Source of the DNA: Roseobacter sp.
Lineage (GTDB): Bacteria; Pseudomonadota; Alphaproteobacteria; Rhodobacterales; Rhodobacteraceae
Assembly: GCA_002731875.1 (NCBI GenBank)
Contig: PCCY01000021.1
Location: forward strand, 866,509-930,508
Direction: 5' to 3'
DNA: 64,000 nucleotides
A program made the position numbers and the translations under genes. The notes beneath the pieces are model-generated. The model had not been told where the DNA came from and made no database searches. It was given only the letters and a program-made list of their open reading frames with translations. Numbering within the stretch: position 1 is the stretch's first letter; each line of letters opens with the position of its first letter. Of this stretch, positions 36,125-44,428 are shown in pieces.

Positions 36125-36622
36125 ATGCGTATTATTTTTTGGGCCGGGTTCGCGGCTTTCATCACCGACCAACTCACTAAATATATCGTCGTTCACGCGA
36201 TGGAACTGAGCCGGGTACGGTCGATCGATGTTTTTCCGCCGCTGTTGAATTTTCGCTACGGCGAAAACCGGGGCATCAACTTTGGCCTGTTCGGCGACGG
36301 GGCTGAATCAAGCCGTTGGATACTCATCGGGGTCGCGATTGCAATCTGTGTCGGTCTGTTGATCTGGGCGGGGCGTCAGCCTCTTGGCCTCTGGGCCAAG
36401 GTCAGTGCCGGTGTCCTGATCGGTGGGGCCCTTGCCAATGTGGTCGATCGCCTGATCTATGGCTATGTGCTCGATTTTCTGAACACTACCTGCTGCGGCA
36501 TCAATAACCCTTTCGTTTTCAACACCGCAGACATTTTTATCTTTGCAGGTGCGCTAGGATTGGTCTTTTTCATTCCGAATGCGAAGCCGACAGCCCAAAA
36601 GCCCCGCAAAAAAGGCCAGTGA
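36125..36622 (+). CDS. lspA: lipoprotein signal peptidase
   Basis: The 165-residue inner-membrane aspartyl peptidase removes signal peptides from prolipoproteins. It shows four hydrophobic segments, the ENRGINFGL motif and the two catalytic aspartates in NVVDRLIYGYVLDF and NTADIFIFAG. The tail is basic (KPRKKGQ). The adjacent downstream gene encodes a predicted lipoprotein that would be one of its substrates. Confidence 0.95.
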   Translation: MRIIFWAGFAAFITDQLTKYIVVHAMELSRVRSIDVFPPLLNFRYGENRGINFGLFGDGAESSRWILIGVAIAICVGLLIWAGRQPLGLWAKVSAGVLIGGALANVVDRLIYGYVLDFLNTTCCGINNPFVFNTADIFIFAGALGLVFFIPNAKPTAQKPRKKGQ

Positions 36623-36684
36623 CATTTACCGCCTGACTGCGATAGTGATGTAAACACCTTAACAACTCCTTAAGGAGAGCAGTC

Positions 36685-37188
36685 ATGCGCTTTGTCGCCG
36701 CTTTATTTTTGTTTCCGCTTGTTCTTGGTGCATGCGCCAACACGGGCCTGCGCGACATTCAAACCCCTGCCTTGGGGCCTGACGAATTCATGATACTGCC
36801 GGTCAAACCTTTGTCGCAGCCTTCTGACTACAGTGCTTTGCCTGTTCCGACCCCAGGTCAGTCGAATTTAACCGACCGCGATGCCGTGGCCGAGGGTATC
36901 ATCGCCTTCGGTGGGAAACCGGAAGCGGCAGGTGGTGCGGTTCCGGCCCGGGATGCTGCATTAGTGCAGCAAGCGGGCCGTCTGGGGGTGGCGCCGGGAA
37001 TACGCCAGGATCTCAGCGAGGCAGACGAAAGCTTTCGCAAGCGCAGGGGCCGGTTTACCAGCCTGAAGGTCGTGCCGACAGATCGCTACAATCAGGTGTA
37101 CAAGCGCCAGTCGCTTGATGCCCGCGACGAAGCTAACCGATGGCGCCAGGCAGGCGCACGTACGCCGTCCGCGCCACCGTCAAACTGA
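36685..37188 (+). CDS. DUF3035 predicted lipoprotein
   Basis: The 167-residue product has a lipoprotein-type signal (hydrophobic residues 4-14, lipobox LGAC with Cys16) and a DUF3035 domain (TPALGPDEFMILPVKPL; DRDAVAEGII). Function is unknown. AAGGAG, seven bases before the ATG, is part of a perfect 12-base palindrome, CTCCTTAAGGAG (36666-36677), which has no loop and so is probably incidental. It lies between lspA and the M16 peptidase pair, consistent with an envelope-biogenesis series. Confidence 0.85.
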   Translation: MRFVAALFLFPLVLGACANTGLRDIQTPALGPDEFMILPVKPLSQPSDYSALPVPTPGQSNLTDRDAVAEGIIAFGGKPEAAGGAVPARDAALVQQAGRLGVAPGIRQDLSEADESFRKRRGRFTSLKVVPTDRYNQVYKRQSLDARDEANRWRQAGARTPSAPPSN

Positions 37189-37280
37189 CGCAGCCAGAAT
37201 TACAAATCTGTTAGGTCCCTTGAACGTCACGCCCAGTGGCGTAAGTAGGCGGTATAGGACCCTGTTCAAAGGACCCGACC

Positions 37281-38624
37281 ATGAAGATATTACCGGCCCT
37301 CGGGGTCATTTTTGCGCTTGTGATGCCTGCCTCTGCGGTGCTGGCACGAGATAACGAAGCCGTCACCCACTACACGCTTGATAACGGGATGGAGGTCGTC
37401 GTCGTCGAAGATCACCGCGCCCCGTCGGTTCAACAGATGGTTTGGTATCGGGCAGGGTCTGCGGATGAACCAAAAGGATCATCTGGTGTCGCCCACTTCC
37501 TTGAGCACCTGTTGTTCAAGGCGACCGACAAAATGGAAGCCGGCGAATTTTCTGCCACAGTTGCGAAAAATGGCGGTCGGGACAATGCGTTTACCAGTTA
37601 CGATTACACGGCGTATTTTCAGCGCGTTGCATCTGACCGTTTGGAATTGATGATGCAGATGGAGTCGGATCGGATGAAAAATATTCGTCTGACACCCGAA
37701 AACATCGAAACTGAACGCAATGTGATCATCGAAGAACGCAATCAACGCACCGAAAATGATCCCGGTGCGCTTTTCCGCGAGCAGATGAACGCGGCGCAAT
37801 ATCTTAACCACCGGTACGGAACGCCGGTGATCGGATGGATGCACGAGATGCGCGAACTTGATCTCAAGGACGCGATTGACTTCTACGACCTGTATTATTC
37901 GCCCAACAATGCGATCCTGGTCGTGTCAGGTGATGTGCAGCCTGAAGAAGTGCTCCGGCTGGCTAAGCAATATTATGGTGTGATACCGGCCAATCCCGAC
38001 CTGCCCGACCGTGTGCGGACCCAAGAACCACCACAAACGGCAGAGCGGCGTATGACGTTTCGGGATGATCGGGTCGCGCAGGAATATGTAAGCCGGTCCT
38101 ATCTTGCCCAGGAACGCGACCCAGGCGACCAGAAAACCGCCGCCGCGCTAACCATGCTGGCCGAAATACTGGGCGGAGGAACCACGTCTTACTTTGCAGA
38201 GAAGCTGCAATTCGATGCCCCCATAGCGACCTATTCGGCGGCTTTCTATAATGGCCTGGCTTTGGACGACACGACATTTAACGTTGTTGTGGTTCCGCAG
38301 CCCGGGGTCACCTTGCAAGAGGCCGAAGATGCAATGGATGCGGCGATTGCCAGTTTCATGAAGAAGGGCGTTGATCCTGAGCAGCTCGATAGGATCAAAC
38401 AGCAGGTCAGAGCAGAACAGATATATGCACGCGATGACGCCGATAGCGTTGCCAACCGCTATGGCAGTGCACTGGCCATCGGGTTGACGGTGCAGGACGT
38501 GCAGGATTGGCCCGATGTTCTCGAGGCGGTAACAGCCGATGAGATCATGCAAGCGGCCAAGGATGTATTTAACCGTGAGGCATCGGTGACCGGCTGGCTG
38601 ATGCGCGAAGAGGTACCAGAATGA
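37281..38624 (+). CDS. M16-family zinc metallopeptidase, catalytic member
   Basis: This 447-residue protein is exported (signal peptide about residues 1-22) and has an intact inverted zinc motif HFLEH (72-76) with a third-ligand glutamate at 151-152 in NVIIEERNQ. It is the processing-peptidase (PqqL/MPP-like) class. The next gene, overlapping by four bases, encodes a partner lacking the zinc motif, so the two probably form a heterodimer in the periplasm, like the alpha/beta subunits of mitochondrial processing peptidase. The substrate is unknown. Confidence 0.92.
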   Translation: MKILPALGVIFALVMPASAVLARDNEAVTHYTLDNGMEVVVVEDHRAPSVQQMVWYRAGSADEPKGSSGVAHFLEHLLFKATDKMEAGEFSATVAKNGGRDNAFTSYDYTAYFQRVASDRLELMMQMESDRMKNIRLTPENIETERNVIIEERNQRTENDPGALFREQMNAAQYLNHRYGTPVIGWMHEMRELDLKDAIDFYDLYYSPNNAILVVSGDVQPEEVLRLAKQYYGVIPANPDLPDRVRTQEPPQTAERRMTFRDDRVAQEYVSRSYLAQERDPGDQKTAAALTMLAEILGGGTTSYFAEKLQFDAPIATYSAAFYNGLALDDTTFNVVVVPQPGVTLQEAEDAMDAAIASFMKKGVDPEQLDRIKQQVRAEQIYARDDADSVANRYGSALAIGLTVQDVQDWPDVLEAVTADEIMQAAKDVFNREASVTGWLMREEVPE

Positions 38625-39937
38625 GACTGATCTACGTTGTCGCGCTGACGCTGCTGGCCGCCTTTCCGGCACAGGCCGAAGTCAAGATCCAAGAAGTTAC
38701 GTCCCCCGGTGGGTTGAAAGCATGGCTGGTGGAGGAACACTCCATCCCCTTTGTCGCCCTGGACGTCAGATTCAGAGGCGGGGCTTCGCTGGATGCTCCG
38801 GGTAAGCGGGGTGCCATCAATCTGATGACCGGATTGCTGGAAGAAGGTGCCGGTAAGCTGGATGCGCGTGGTTTTGCCCGCGAGGCCGAAGGGCTGGCAT
38901 CCAGTTTCCGGTTCGGCGTAGATGACGACAGCTTGTCCGTATCCGCGCGTTTTCTAACCGAAAACCAAGACGCGTCGGTGGCTTTGCTTAAGCAGGCCTT
39001 GCAAAACCCGCGCTTTGATCAGGATGCGATTGACCGTGTTCGCGGTCAGGTGCTGTCGGGCATTCGATCGAGTGAAAAAGACCCTAACGATATCGCACGC
39101 AAGAAAATGGATGAAATGCTGTACGGCGACCACCCCTATGGGTCATCGCTGGATGGCACGGTCGAAAGCGTGACCGCGCTGACCCGCGATGATTTGATCG
39201 CGGCGCATGACGCGGTGATGGCGCGCGACCGGATTTATATCGGTGCCGTGGGCGACATTACCCCCGAAGCGTTGGGCAAACTGATGGACAATCTGCTCGG
39301 CGATCTCCCTGCCACTGGGGCCCAGATGCCGCCTCGTGCCAACGTCACCCTGTCGGGGGACATGACGATTGTTGATTTTCCGACTCCGCAATCGGTGGCT
39401 TTATTTGCACAAAAAGGCATCGCGCAAAAAGACGACGATTTCTTTGCGGCAACGGTTATGAACCAGGTCCTTGGAGGTGGATCGTTTGAAAGTCGGCTTA
39501 TGGACGAGGTGCGCGAAAAACGCGGTCTGACCTATGGCGTCTATTCCTATCTGGTACCGATGGACCTGGCTGAAACCTACCAGGGGTCGGTCAGTTCCGC
39601 GAACGACCGTATTGGCGAAGCACTAAGCGTCATTCAAGACGAATGGTCTAAAATGGCTACAGAAGGGGTGACGCAGCAAGAGCTCGATGATGCCAAGACC
39701 TATATCACCGGTTCATATCCGCTGCGTTTCGACGGCAACCAGACGATCGCAGGCATTCTTGTGGGTATGCAAATGCTGGATCTGCCGATCGACTACATCG
39801 CCACCCGCAACGACAAAGTCGAAGCCGTGACGTTGGAGGATGTTAAACGTGTCGCAGCAGAGTTGTTGTCGCCCGACCAATTATCATTCGTGGTGGTAGG
39901 CCAACCCGAAGGTCTCGCTCCCAGGCCCGCCGAATAG
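38621..39937 (+). CDS. M16-family peptidase-like protein, non-catalytic partner
   Basis: The 438-residue protein has a signal peptide (MRLIYVVALTLLAAFPAQA) and an M16 fold but no HxxEH motif at the expected place (GAINLMTGLLEEGAG instead). It keeps the C-terminal Arg/Tyr pair (REKRGLTYGVYS) that contacts substrate in M16 heterodimers. Together with the upstream gene it makes a complete zinc/RY split pair. A hairpin with the features of a terminator follows 40 bases after its stop. Confidence 0.92.
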   Translation: MRLIYVVALTLLAAFPAQAEVKIQEVTSPGGLKAWLVEEHSIPFVALDVRFRGGASLDAPGKRGAINLMTGLLEEGAGKLDARGFAREAEGLASSFRFGVDDDSLSVSARFLTENQDASVALLKQALQNPRFDQDAIDRVRGQVLSGIRSSEKDPNDIARKKMDEMLYGDHPYGSSLDGTVESVTALTRDDLIAAHDAVMARDRIYIGAVGDITPEALGKLMDNLLGDLPATGAQMPPRANVTLSGDMTIVDFPTPQSVALFAQKGIAQKDDDFFAATVMNQVLGGGSFESRLMDEVREKRGLTYGVYSYLVPMDLAETYQGSVSSANDRIGEALSVIQDEWSKMATEGVTQQELDDAKTYITGSYPLRFDGNQTIAGILVGMQMLDLPIDYIATRNDKVEAVTLEDVKRVAAELLSPDQLSFVVVGQPEGLAPRPAE

Positions 39938-39976
39938 CAGATGCTTTACCGCACTGCACGCGCTGTAGAATCTGAA

Positions 39977-40001
39977 ACGCCGGACCAGGATTGTCCGGCG
40001 T
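39977..40001 (+). terminator. hairpin terminator after the M16 pair
   Basis: CGCCGGAC (39978-39985) and GTCCGGCG (39993-40000), extended by an A-T pair, form a nine-pair stem with a seven-base loop, followed by GAATTTTGG. The short T run makes it a moderate rather than a strong terminator candidate. It lies between convergent genes. Confidence 0.6.
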
Positions 40002-40045
40002 GAATTTTGGATTGTCCCAGGCGGTTCGGGTTATCCTCCTGGAAT

Positions 40046-42391
40046 TCATTCACCATAGGGTATCCAGACGTTTTTAACCTCTGTGGAGGCCTGCAAAAAC
40101 TCGATCCCTTCGGCGTCTGCTTTCATCCAGTCCCGCGACATCCCGTTGTTCACCCAGGTCCGCTTGAGATTCTGCGCGCTGCCAAATTCAATGACCTTGC
40201 ACAGGTCTTTGCCGCCAAAGCTCCAGACCGCATCGATGTCCATATGACGCGCCATTGTCGCGGCGATGGCTGGGTGCGGTCCGGTTAGAATATTCACCAC
40301 CCCACCGGGTACGTCCGAGGTTTCCAGTACCTGTATGAAATCGGTTGCTGCCAACGGGAAGGTGGGGCTGGCGGCGAGGATCACACGATTCCCCATGGCT
40401 ATGGCCGGGGCCATGCATGAAATCAAACCCAACAGCGGGGCCTCGTCGGGGCACAGCGCTCCGATGATACCCACGGGTTCTTTCGTCGCCAAAGCCGCGC
40501 CCCGAAGCGGAACGCCATGGATCTGGCCATCGTATTTGTCCGCCCATGCAGCATAGGTGAACAAGCGATGAACCGACGCGTCCACCTCTTTTTCACCGGT
40601 TTTTCCGCCGAGCATAGCATTCAACCTCTGCGCAAATTCATCCCTGCGGGCCGACAGGTTTTCGGCGATATAATACAGAATTTGCGCCCGAAGATGCCCG
40701 GTGGTTTTCCCCCAGGTTTTTGCGCCCTGCGCCGCTTCGACGGCGTTGCGTACGTCCTTGCGCCCGGCCAGCGACACGTGGCCCAGCAGCATGCCTGACT
40801 TCCCCTGAACCGATCCCGAATAGCCGCCATCGGGGCGTACCTGCTTGCCGCCGATGTAAAGCTTCGCCGTGCGGTCGATCCCCCCGGGAAGAGGACGTAA
40901 TGCGCCGCTGACAGAGGGCGCGATTTCCTTCAAGGGCCTGCGGATGGTCTTCGGGCGGGTATAGGCGGTCAGACCCTCCCAACCGCCCTCGCGACCAAAG
41001 CCGCTTTCGCGCATGCCGCCAAATCCGGCGGCGGCATCCATCATGTTGGTACCGTTGATCCAGACAACGCCGGCAACCAGTTTGGGCGCTATATCAAGCG
41101 CGAGGTTGATATTCTCCGACCAAATGGTCGCGGCCAAACCAAAGCGGGTGTTGTTGGCAAGCTCGACGGCCTCAGACGGGGTGCGGAATGTCGTCGATAC
41201 CAGAACAGGACCAAAGATTTCCTCTTGCATCAGCCGATCCGCAGGGTTCATGCCGGTGATCAGGGTGGGGGGGTAAAAACAGCCGGCTTCGGGAACATCG
41301 CCGGCGCGAAACAAGGTCCCGGCAGTGTTGGTCGCGATCATCTCCTTGACCCGCTGGACCTGAACGGGGTCAACCAGCGCGCCGACGTCAATCGACTTGT
41401 CCAACGGATTGCCCACCCGCAGCTTGGCCATCCGTATGCATAACTTGGCATAGAACCGATCCGCCACGGGTTCGTGCACCAGCAGGCGCGAACCTGCGCA
41501 ACAGACCTGGCCCTGATTGAACCAGATCGCGTCGACCAAGCCTTCGATTGCGGAATCGATATCGGCGTCGTCGAACACGATGAATGCAGACTTGCCACCC
41601 AGCTCCAACGTCAGCTCTTTACCGCTTCCGGCGGTCTGTTCGCGGATGCGCCGACCCACGGGAGTAGAGCCGGTAAAGGCAATCTTATCCACATCGGCCT
41701 GTACGATCATCTCGCCGACAGTGCCATCACCGGTAACGATGTTGACAACGCCCCCGGGTAACCCGGCCTGCCGACAAATGTCTGCGAACAGCAGTGCGGT
41801 CAGCGACGTGTATTCCGCAGGCTTCAGCACAACGGTATTACCCATCGCCAATGCCGGCGCGATTTTCCAGGCCAGCATCAGCAGCGGAAAATTCCATGGA
41901 ATGATCTGTCCGCACACGCCCAGCGCCTCGCGGTCGTGTAATGTGCTCTCCATCAACTGGGCCATACCGGCGTGATAATAGAAATGTCGCTGCGCCAACG
42001 GCACATCTACGTCCCGCGCTTCGCGGATAGGCTTCCCATTATCAAGGGTTTCAAGGACGGCGAACAACCGGCTGTGCTTTTGCAGCAACCGTGCAATTGC
42101 ATATAAATACTTGGCTCGTTCGTGCCCGCCCAACTTTTCCCACTTCGGTTGAGCAGACCGTGCAGCTGCCACAGCCGTTTTGACCTCTTGCGCACTGGCT
42201 TGGCTCAAGGTCGCCAGTACGTTGCCATTCGCAGGGTCACGGCTCTCGAAATCGTCACGCGGCGCGGTAAAGGACCCGTTGATGAAGTGTCCGAACCGGC
42301 TCCCTTGATCTACCAGCCACGCCAATGCCTCCGCGGACGACTCAGGTGCCGCACCATAGTCCATGGTTTCGTAAATTTCGGAAACGCTCAT
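40046..42391 (-). CDS. tandem aldehyde dehydrogenase protein with degenerate second domain
   Basis: The 781-residue protein contains two ALDH-superfamily regions. The first (about 25-480) is complete: IIPWNFPLLM, FTGSTPVGRR, the base glutamate in LELGGKS and the catalytic cysteine in GQVCCAGSR. The second (about 495-781) keeps part of the cofactor domain (AMGNRVILAASP) but no catalytic Cys/Glu pair. It follows deoC by 49 bases on the same strand; deoxyribose-phosphate aldolase yields acetaldehyde, which this enzyme could oxidise to acetate. That pathway link is inferred from context. Confidence 0.88.
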   Translation of the reverse strand: MSVSEIYETMDYGAAPESSAEALAWLVDQGSRFGHFINGSFTAPRDDFESRDPANGNVLATLSQASAQEVKTAVAAARSAQPKWEKLGGHERAKYLYAIARLLQKHSRLFAVLETLDNGKPIREARDVDVPLAQRHFYYHAGMAQLMESTLHDREALGVCGQIIPWNFPLLMLAWKIAPALAMGNTVVLKPAEYTSLTALLFADICRQAGLPGGVVNIVTGDGTVGEMIVQADVDKIAFTGSTPVGRRIREQTAGSGKELTLELGGKSAFIVFDDADIDSAIEGLVDAIWFNQGQVCCAGSRLLVHEPVADRFYAKLCIRMAKLRVGNPLDKSIDVGALVDPVQVQRVKEMIATNTAGTLFRAGDVPEAGCFYPPTLITGMNPADRLMQEEIFGPVLVSTTFRTPSEAVELANNTRFGLAATIWSENINLALDIAPKLVAGVVWINGTNMMDAAAGFGGMRESGFGREGGWEGLTAYTRPKTIRRPLKEIAPSVSGALRPLPGGIDRTAKLYIGGKQVRPDGGYSGSVQGKSGMLLGHVSLAGRKDVRNAVEAAQGAKTWGKTTGHLRAQILYYIAENLSARRDEFAQRLNAMLGGKTGEKEVDASVHRLFTYAAWADKYDGQIHGVPLRGAALATKEPVGIIGALCPDEAPLLGLISCMAPAIAMGNRVILAASPTFPLAATDFIQVLETSDVPGGVVNILTGPHPAIAATMARHMDIDAVWSFGGKDLCKVIEFGSAQNLKRTWVNNGMSRDWMKADAEGIEFLQASTEVKNVWIPYGE

Positions 42392-42440
42392 GGCTTCACC
42401 CTTTTTAAAATACTCAATTATGGCTCGGATATCATGCGGA

Positions 42441-43442
42441 TCAGCTGATGGGGTGACGGTAGCTTGCGGAATAGCTTCCCGTCACGTGATGCTCGATCTG
42501 CCGTTCGATATCACCCAACAGCGACGATGCGCCAAACCTGAACAGATCAGGCCGCAACCACCTGTCCCCAAGCTCTTCCTTGATCATGGCCAGATAGGTC
42601 AGCGCATCCTTGGCTTTCGATATCCCGCCCGCCGGCTTGTATCCCACGCGCATGCCGGTGCGATCGTGATAATCACGGATCGCGCGGATCATGACCAACG
42701 AAACGGGTAGTGTCGCGTTTACGTTTTCCTTGCCTGTCGATGTCTTTATAAAATCCGCTCCAGCCATCATGCACACCAGCGATGCACGCGCGACATTGCG
42801 CAGCGTCCCCAACTCTCCGGTGGCAAGAATGGTTTTGATGTGCGCATCGCCACAGGCCGCGCGAAACGCTTTGACCTCGTCATACAGGGCCTGCCAGTCG
42901 CCCGACAGAACATGGCGTCGCGATATGACGATATCGATCTCTTGCGCGCCGGCCTCGACGCTCATTTCGATCTCGCGCACGCGAAGTTCGAACGGAGACA
43001 AACCGGCGGGAAATCCAGTCGATACTGCCGCGACGGGAATTGATGTCCCGTTCAGTGCAGCTTTGGCGGGGCTGATCATCTCGTGATAGACGCATACCGC
43101 TCCGACCGTGATGGGCGTCATGCCAAGCGCTTTCAACAGATCGGGTGCCAGGGGTTGCCGGGCCTTTGCGCATAACCTTTCGACGCGCCGGGCGGTGTCA
43201 TCCCCGGAAAGCGTGGTCAGGTCGATGCAACTGATCGCGCGCAACAACCATGCCGCCTGGTGGTCTTTCTTGACCGACCGGCGCGCGGGTAGAGTTGCCG
43301 CTCGTCGTTCGATCGCCGAGGTGTTGGCGTGGACCGCCCGTACCCAATCCAGATCCAGCGGCATCCCGGTGTTGCGCGGTTCACCCGCTTGAGGAAGATG
43401 GTTCGGAGCCAGCGCGGGGGCGTCGGTTAAAGGCGTGGACAT
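42441..43442 (-). CDS. deoC: deoxyribose-phosphate aldolase
   Basis: DeoC splits 2-deoxyribose-5-phosphate into acetaldehyde and glyceraldehyde-3-phosphate. The 333-residue protein has the Schiff-base lysine in FIKTSTGKEN, the second conserved lysine region MRVGYKPAGGISKAKDA and the AQEIDIVISR segment. The N-terminal ~90 residues extend beyond bacterial short DeoC, as in the eukaryote-like long class. A TATAAT at 43508-43503 on this strand, overlapping the end of uraH, could be its -10 element. It is co-directional with uraH upstream and the ALDH gene downstream. Confidence 0.94.
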   Translation of the reverse strand: MSTPLTDAPALAPNHLPQAGEPRNTGMPLDLDWVRAVHANTSAIERRAATLPARRSVKKDHQAAWLLRAISCIDLTTLSGDDTARRVERLCAKARQPLAPDLLKALGMTPITVGAVCVYHEMISPAKAALNGTSIPVAAVSTGFPAGLSPFELRVREIEMSVEAGAQEIDIVISRRHVLSGDWQALYDEVKAFRAACGDAHIKTILATGELGTLRNVARASLVCMMAGADFIKTSTGKENVNATLPVSLVMIRAIRDYHDRTGMRVGYKPAGGISKAKDALTYLAMIKEELGDRWLRPDLFRFGASSLLGDIERQIEHHVTGSYSASYRHPIS

Positions 43443-43524
43443 CGGTATTCCTGACTGGTGATGGGGCAGCTTGCCTTGCCGTCCGCACCGTGGTTAAGCG
43501 CGATTATAAGTGGCGAAAGCAAAT

Positions 43525-43884
43525 TCAGCTGCCGCGATAGGTGGTGTACCCATAGGGGGACAGCAAGAGCGGGACATGGTAATGTGCATCCGGATCGGAG
43601 ATCCCGAAGCGCAGCGGAATCTGATCCAGAAATCCAGGTGTGTCGCGGCGCGCGGCACTGGCCTCCAGGTAGGCTCCTGCATCAAACAGCAGCTCATAGA
43701 CACCGGGGGCAAACTGGCCTTTGGGCAGGATAGGCGCGTCGGTGCGGCCATCTGCGTTGGTGGTCATCTGCGCCAGTTTCAGCCGGTTGGTGCCTTCGAT
43801 CCGATACAAAGTGATATCCATTCCTCCGGCAGGTGCCCCGCGACCGGTATCAAGAACATGTGTCGTAAGATAACCGTCTGCCAT
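43525..43884 (-). CDS. uraH: 5-hydroxyisourate hydrolase
   Basis: The 119-residue transthyretin-like enzyme hydrolyses 5-hydroxyisourate to OHCU, the step after urate oxidation. Signatures are [17 protein letters not shown] at the N terminus, [13 protein letters not shown] and the terminal YRGS. I start at the ATG at 43884, where GGAAGGA lies seven bases upstream; the longer frame adds 11 atypical residues. It diverges from the ureide operon, sharing a 544-base control region with it, and works between PuuD and the UraD domain of that operon. Confidence 0.95.
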   Translation of the reverse strand: MADGYLTTHVLDTGRGAPAGGMDITLYRIEGTNRLKLAQMTTNADGRTDAPILPKGQFAPGVYELLFDAGAYLEASAARRDTPGFLDQIPLRFGISDPDAHYHVPLLLSPYGYTTYRGS

Positions 43885-44428
43885 ATACAGATCCTTCCAA
43901 CAAGGGGTTAGGCGCACAGGATACGGCTGGCATCCGGCGCGTCAATCACTTGTCTGCCTGCGTGAGAATCGCATCGAAAATATTTTTTTCGCCAGCGATT
44001 CGTTTTTGCTTTGACCCGCGAATCATCATGGGCTTATATAGGTGACACATACCAACAGATGCGAGGCCTGCCAGCGACGCACATAAATCTGGGGTATGGA
44101 CCTGGGAACGAATTCTTTAAGATCGGGCAAGCTGCATTAGGTGCGGCGATCTTTGGGCAGGGGCCGACAGGACTGTTCGCATACGAACAGCGGTCCCTTC
44201 CACCTCTCTCTGGTTGGGGCTCTGCTTCCCTTTCGTCATGATACGGGTGTTTCGGGCGATCCGGCTCTTGGTTTGTCGTTCGTTAGATTGAAAAATGTGT
44301 TGCGTTTGCTGCCGGCCACTCGCGCAACGTTGCGCGCGTCGGACCCGCTGTACATTTCAGATCATCAATGGTTGAAATCTACTGCGCCCTGCCGACATCC
44401 TGGCCGGGTGCCAACCAAAGGACGCCCG
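43885..44428. promoter_or_regulatory. 544-base control region between uraH and the ureide operon
   Basis: No credible gene is present. Two strong symmetric sites stand out: CTGTTCG-CATA-CGAACAG (44173-44190) and a perfect 16-base palindrome CGCGCAACGTTGCGCG (44321-44336), the latter 92 bases before the puuE start and with the CAACGTTG core typical of LacI/PurR-class operators. A weaker repeat ATTTCA...TGAAAT lies at about 44355-44378. AAGGA precedes the puuE ATG. No gene for a regulator is adjacent, and sigma-70 boxes are unclear. Regulation by a purine-responsive repressor is inferred. Confidence 0.55.

Noticed and set aside
36666..36677. Perfect 12-base palindrome overlapping the DUF3035 ribosome-binding site
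   Set aside because: It has no loop, so it cannot form a local hairpin, and it is explained by the AAGGAG site preceded by its chance complement.
44011..44241. 76-residue frame in the uraH-puuE gap
   Set aside because: The start is a TTG without a ribosome-binding site, there is no recognisable pattern, and it runs through the 44173-44190 dyad; a control region is more likely.
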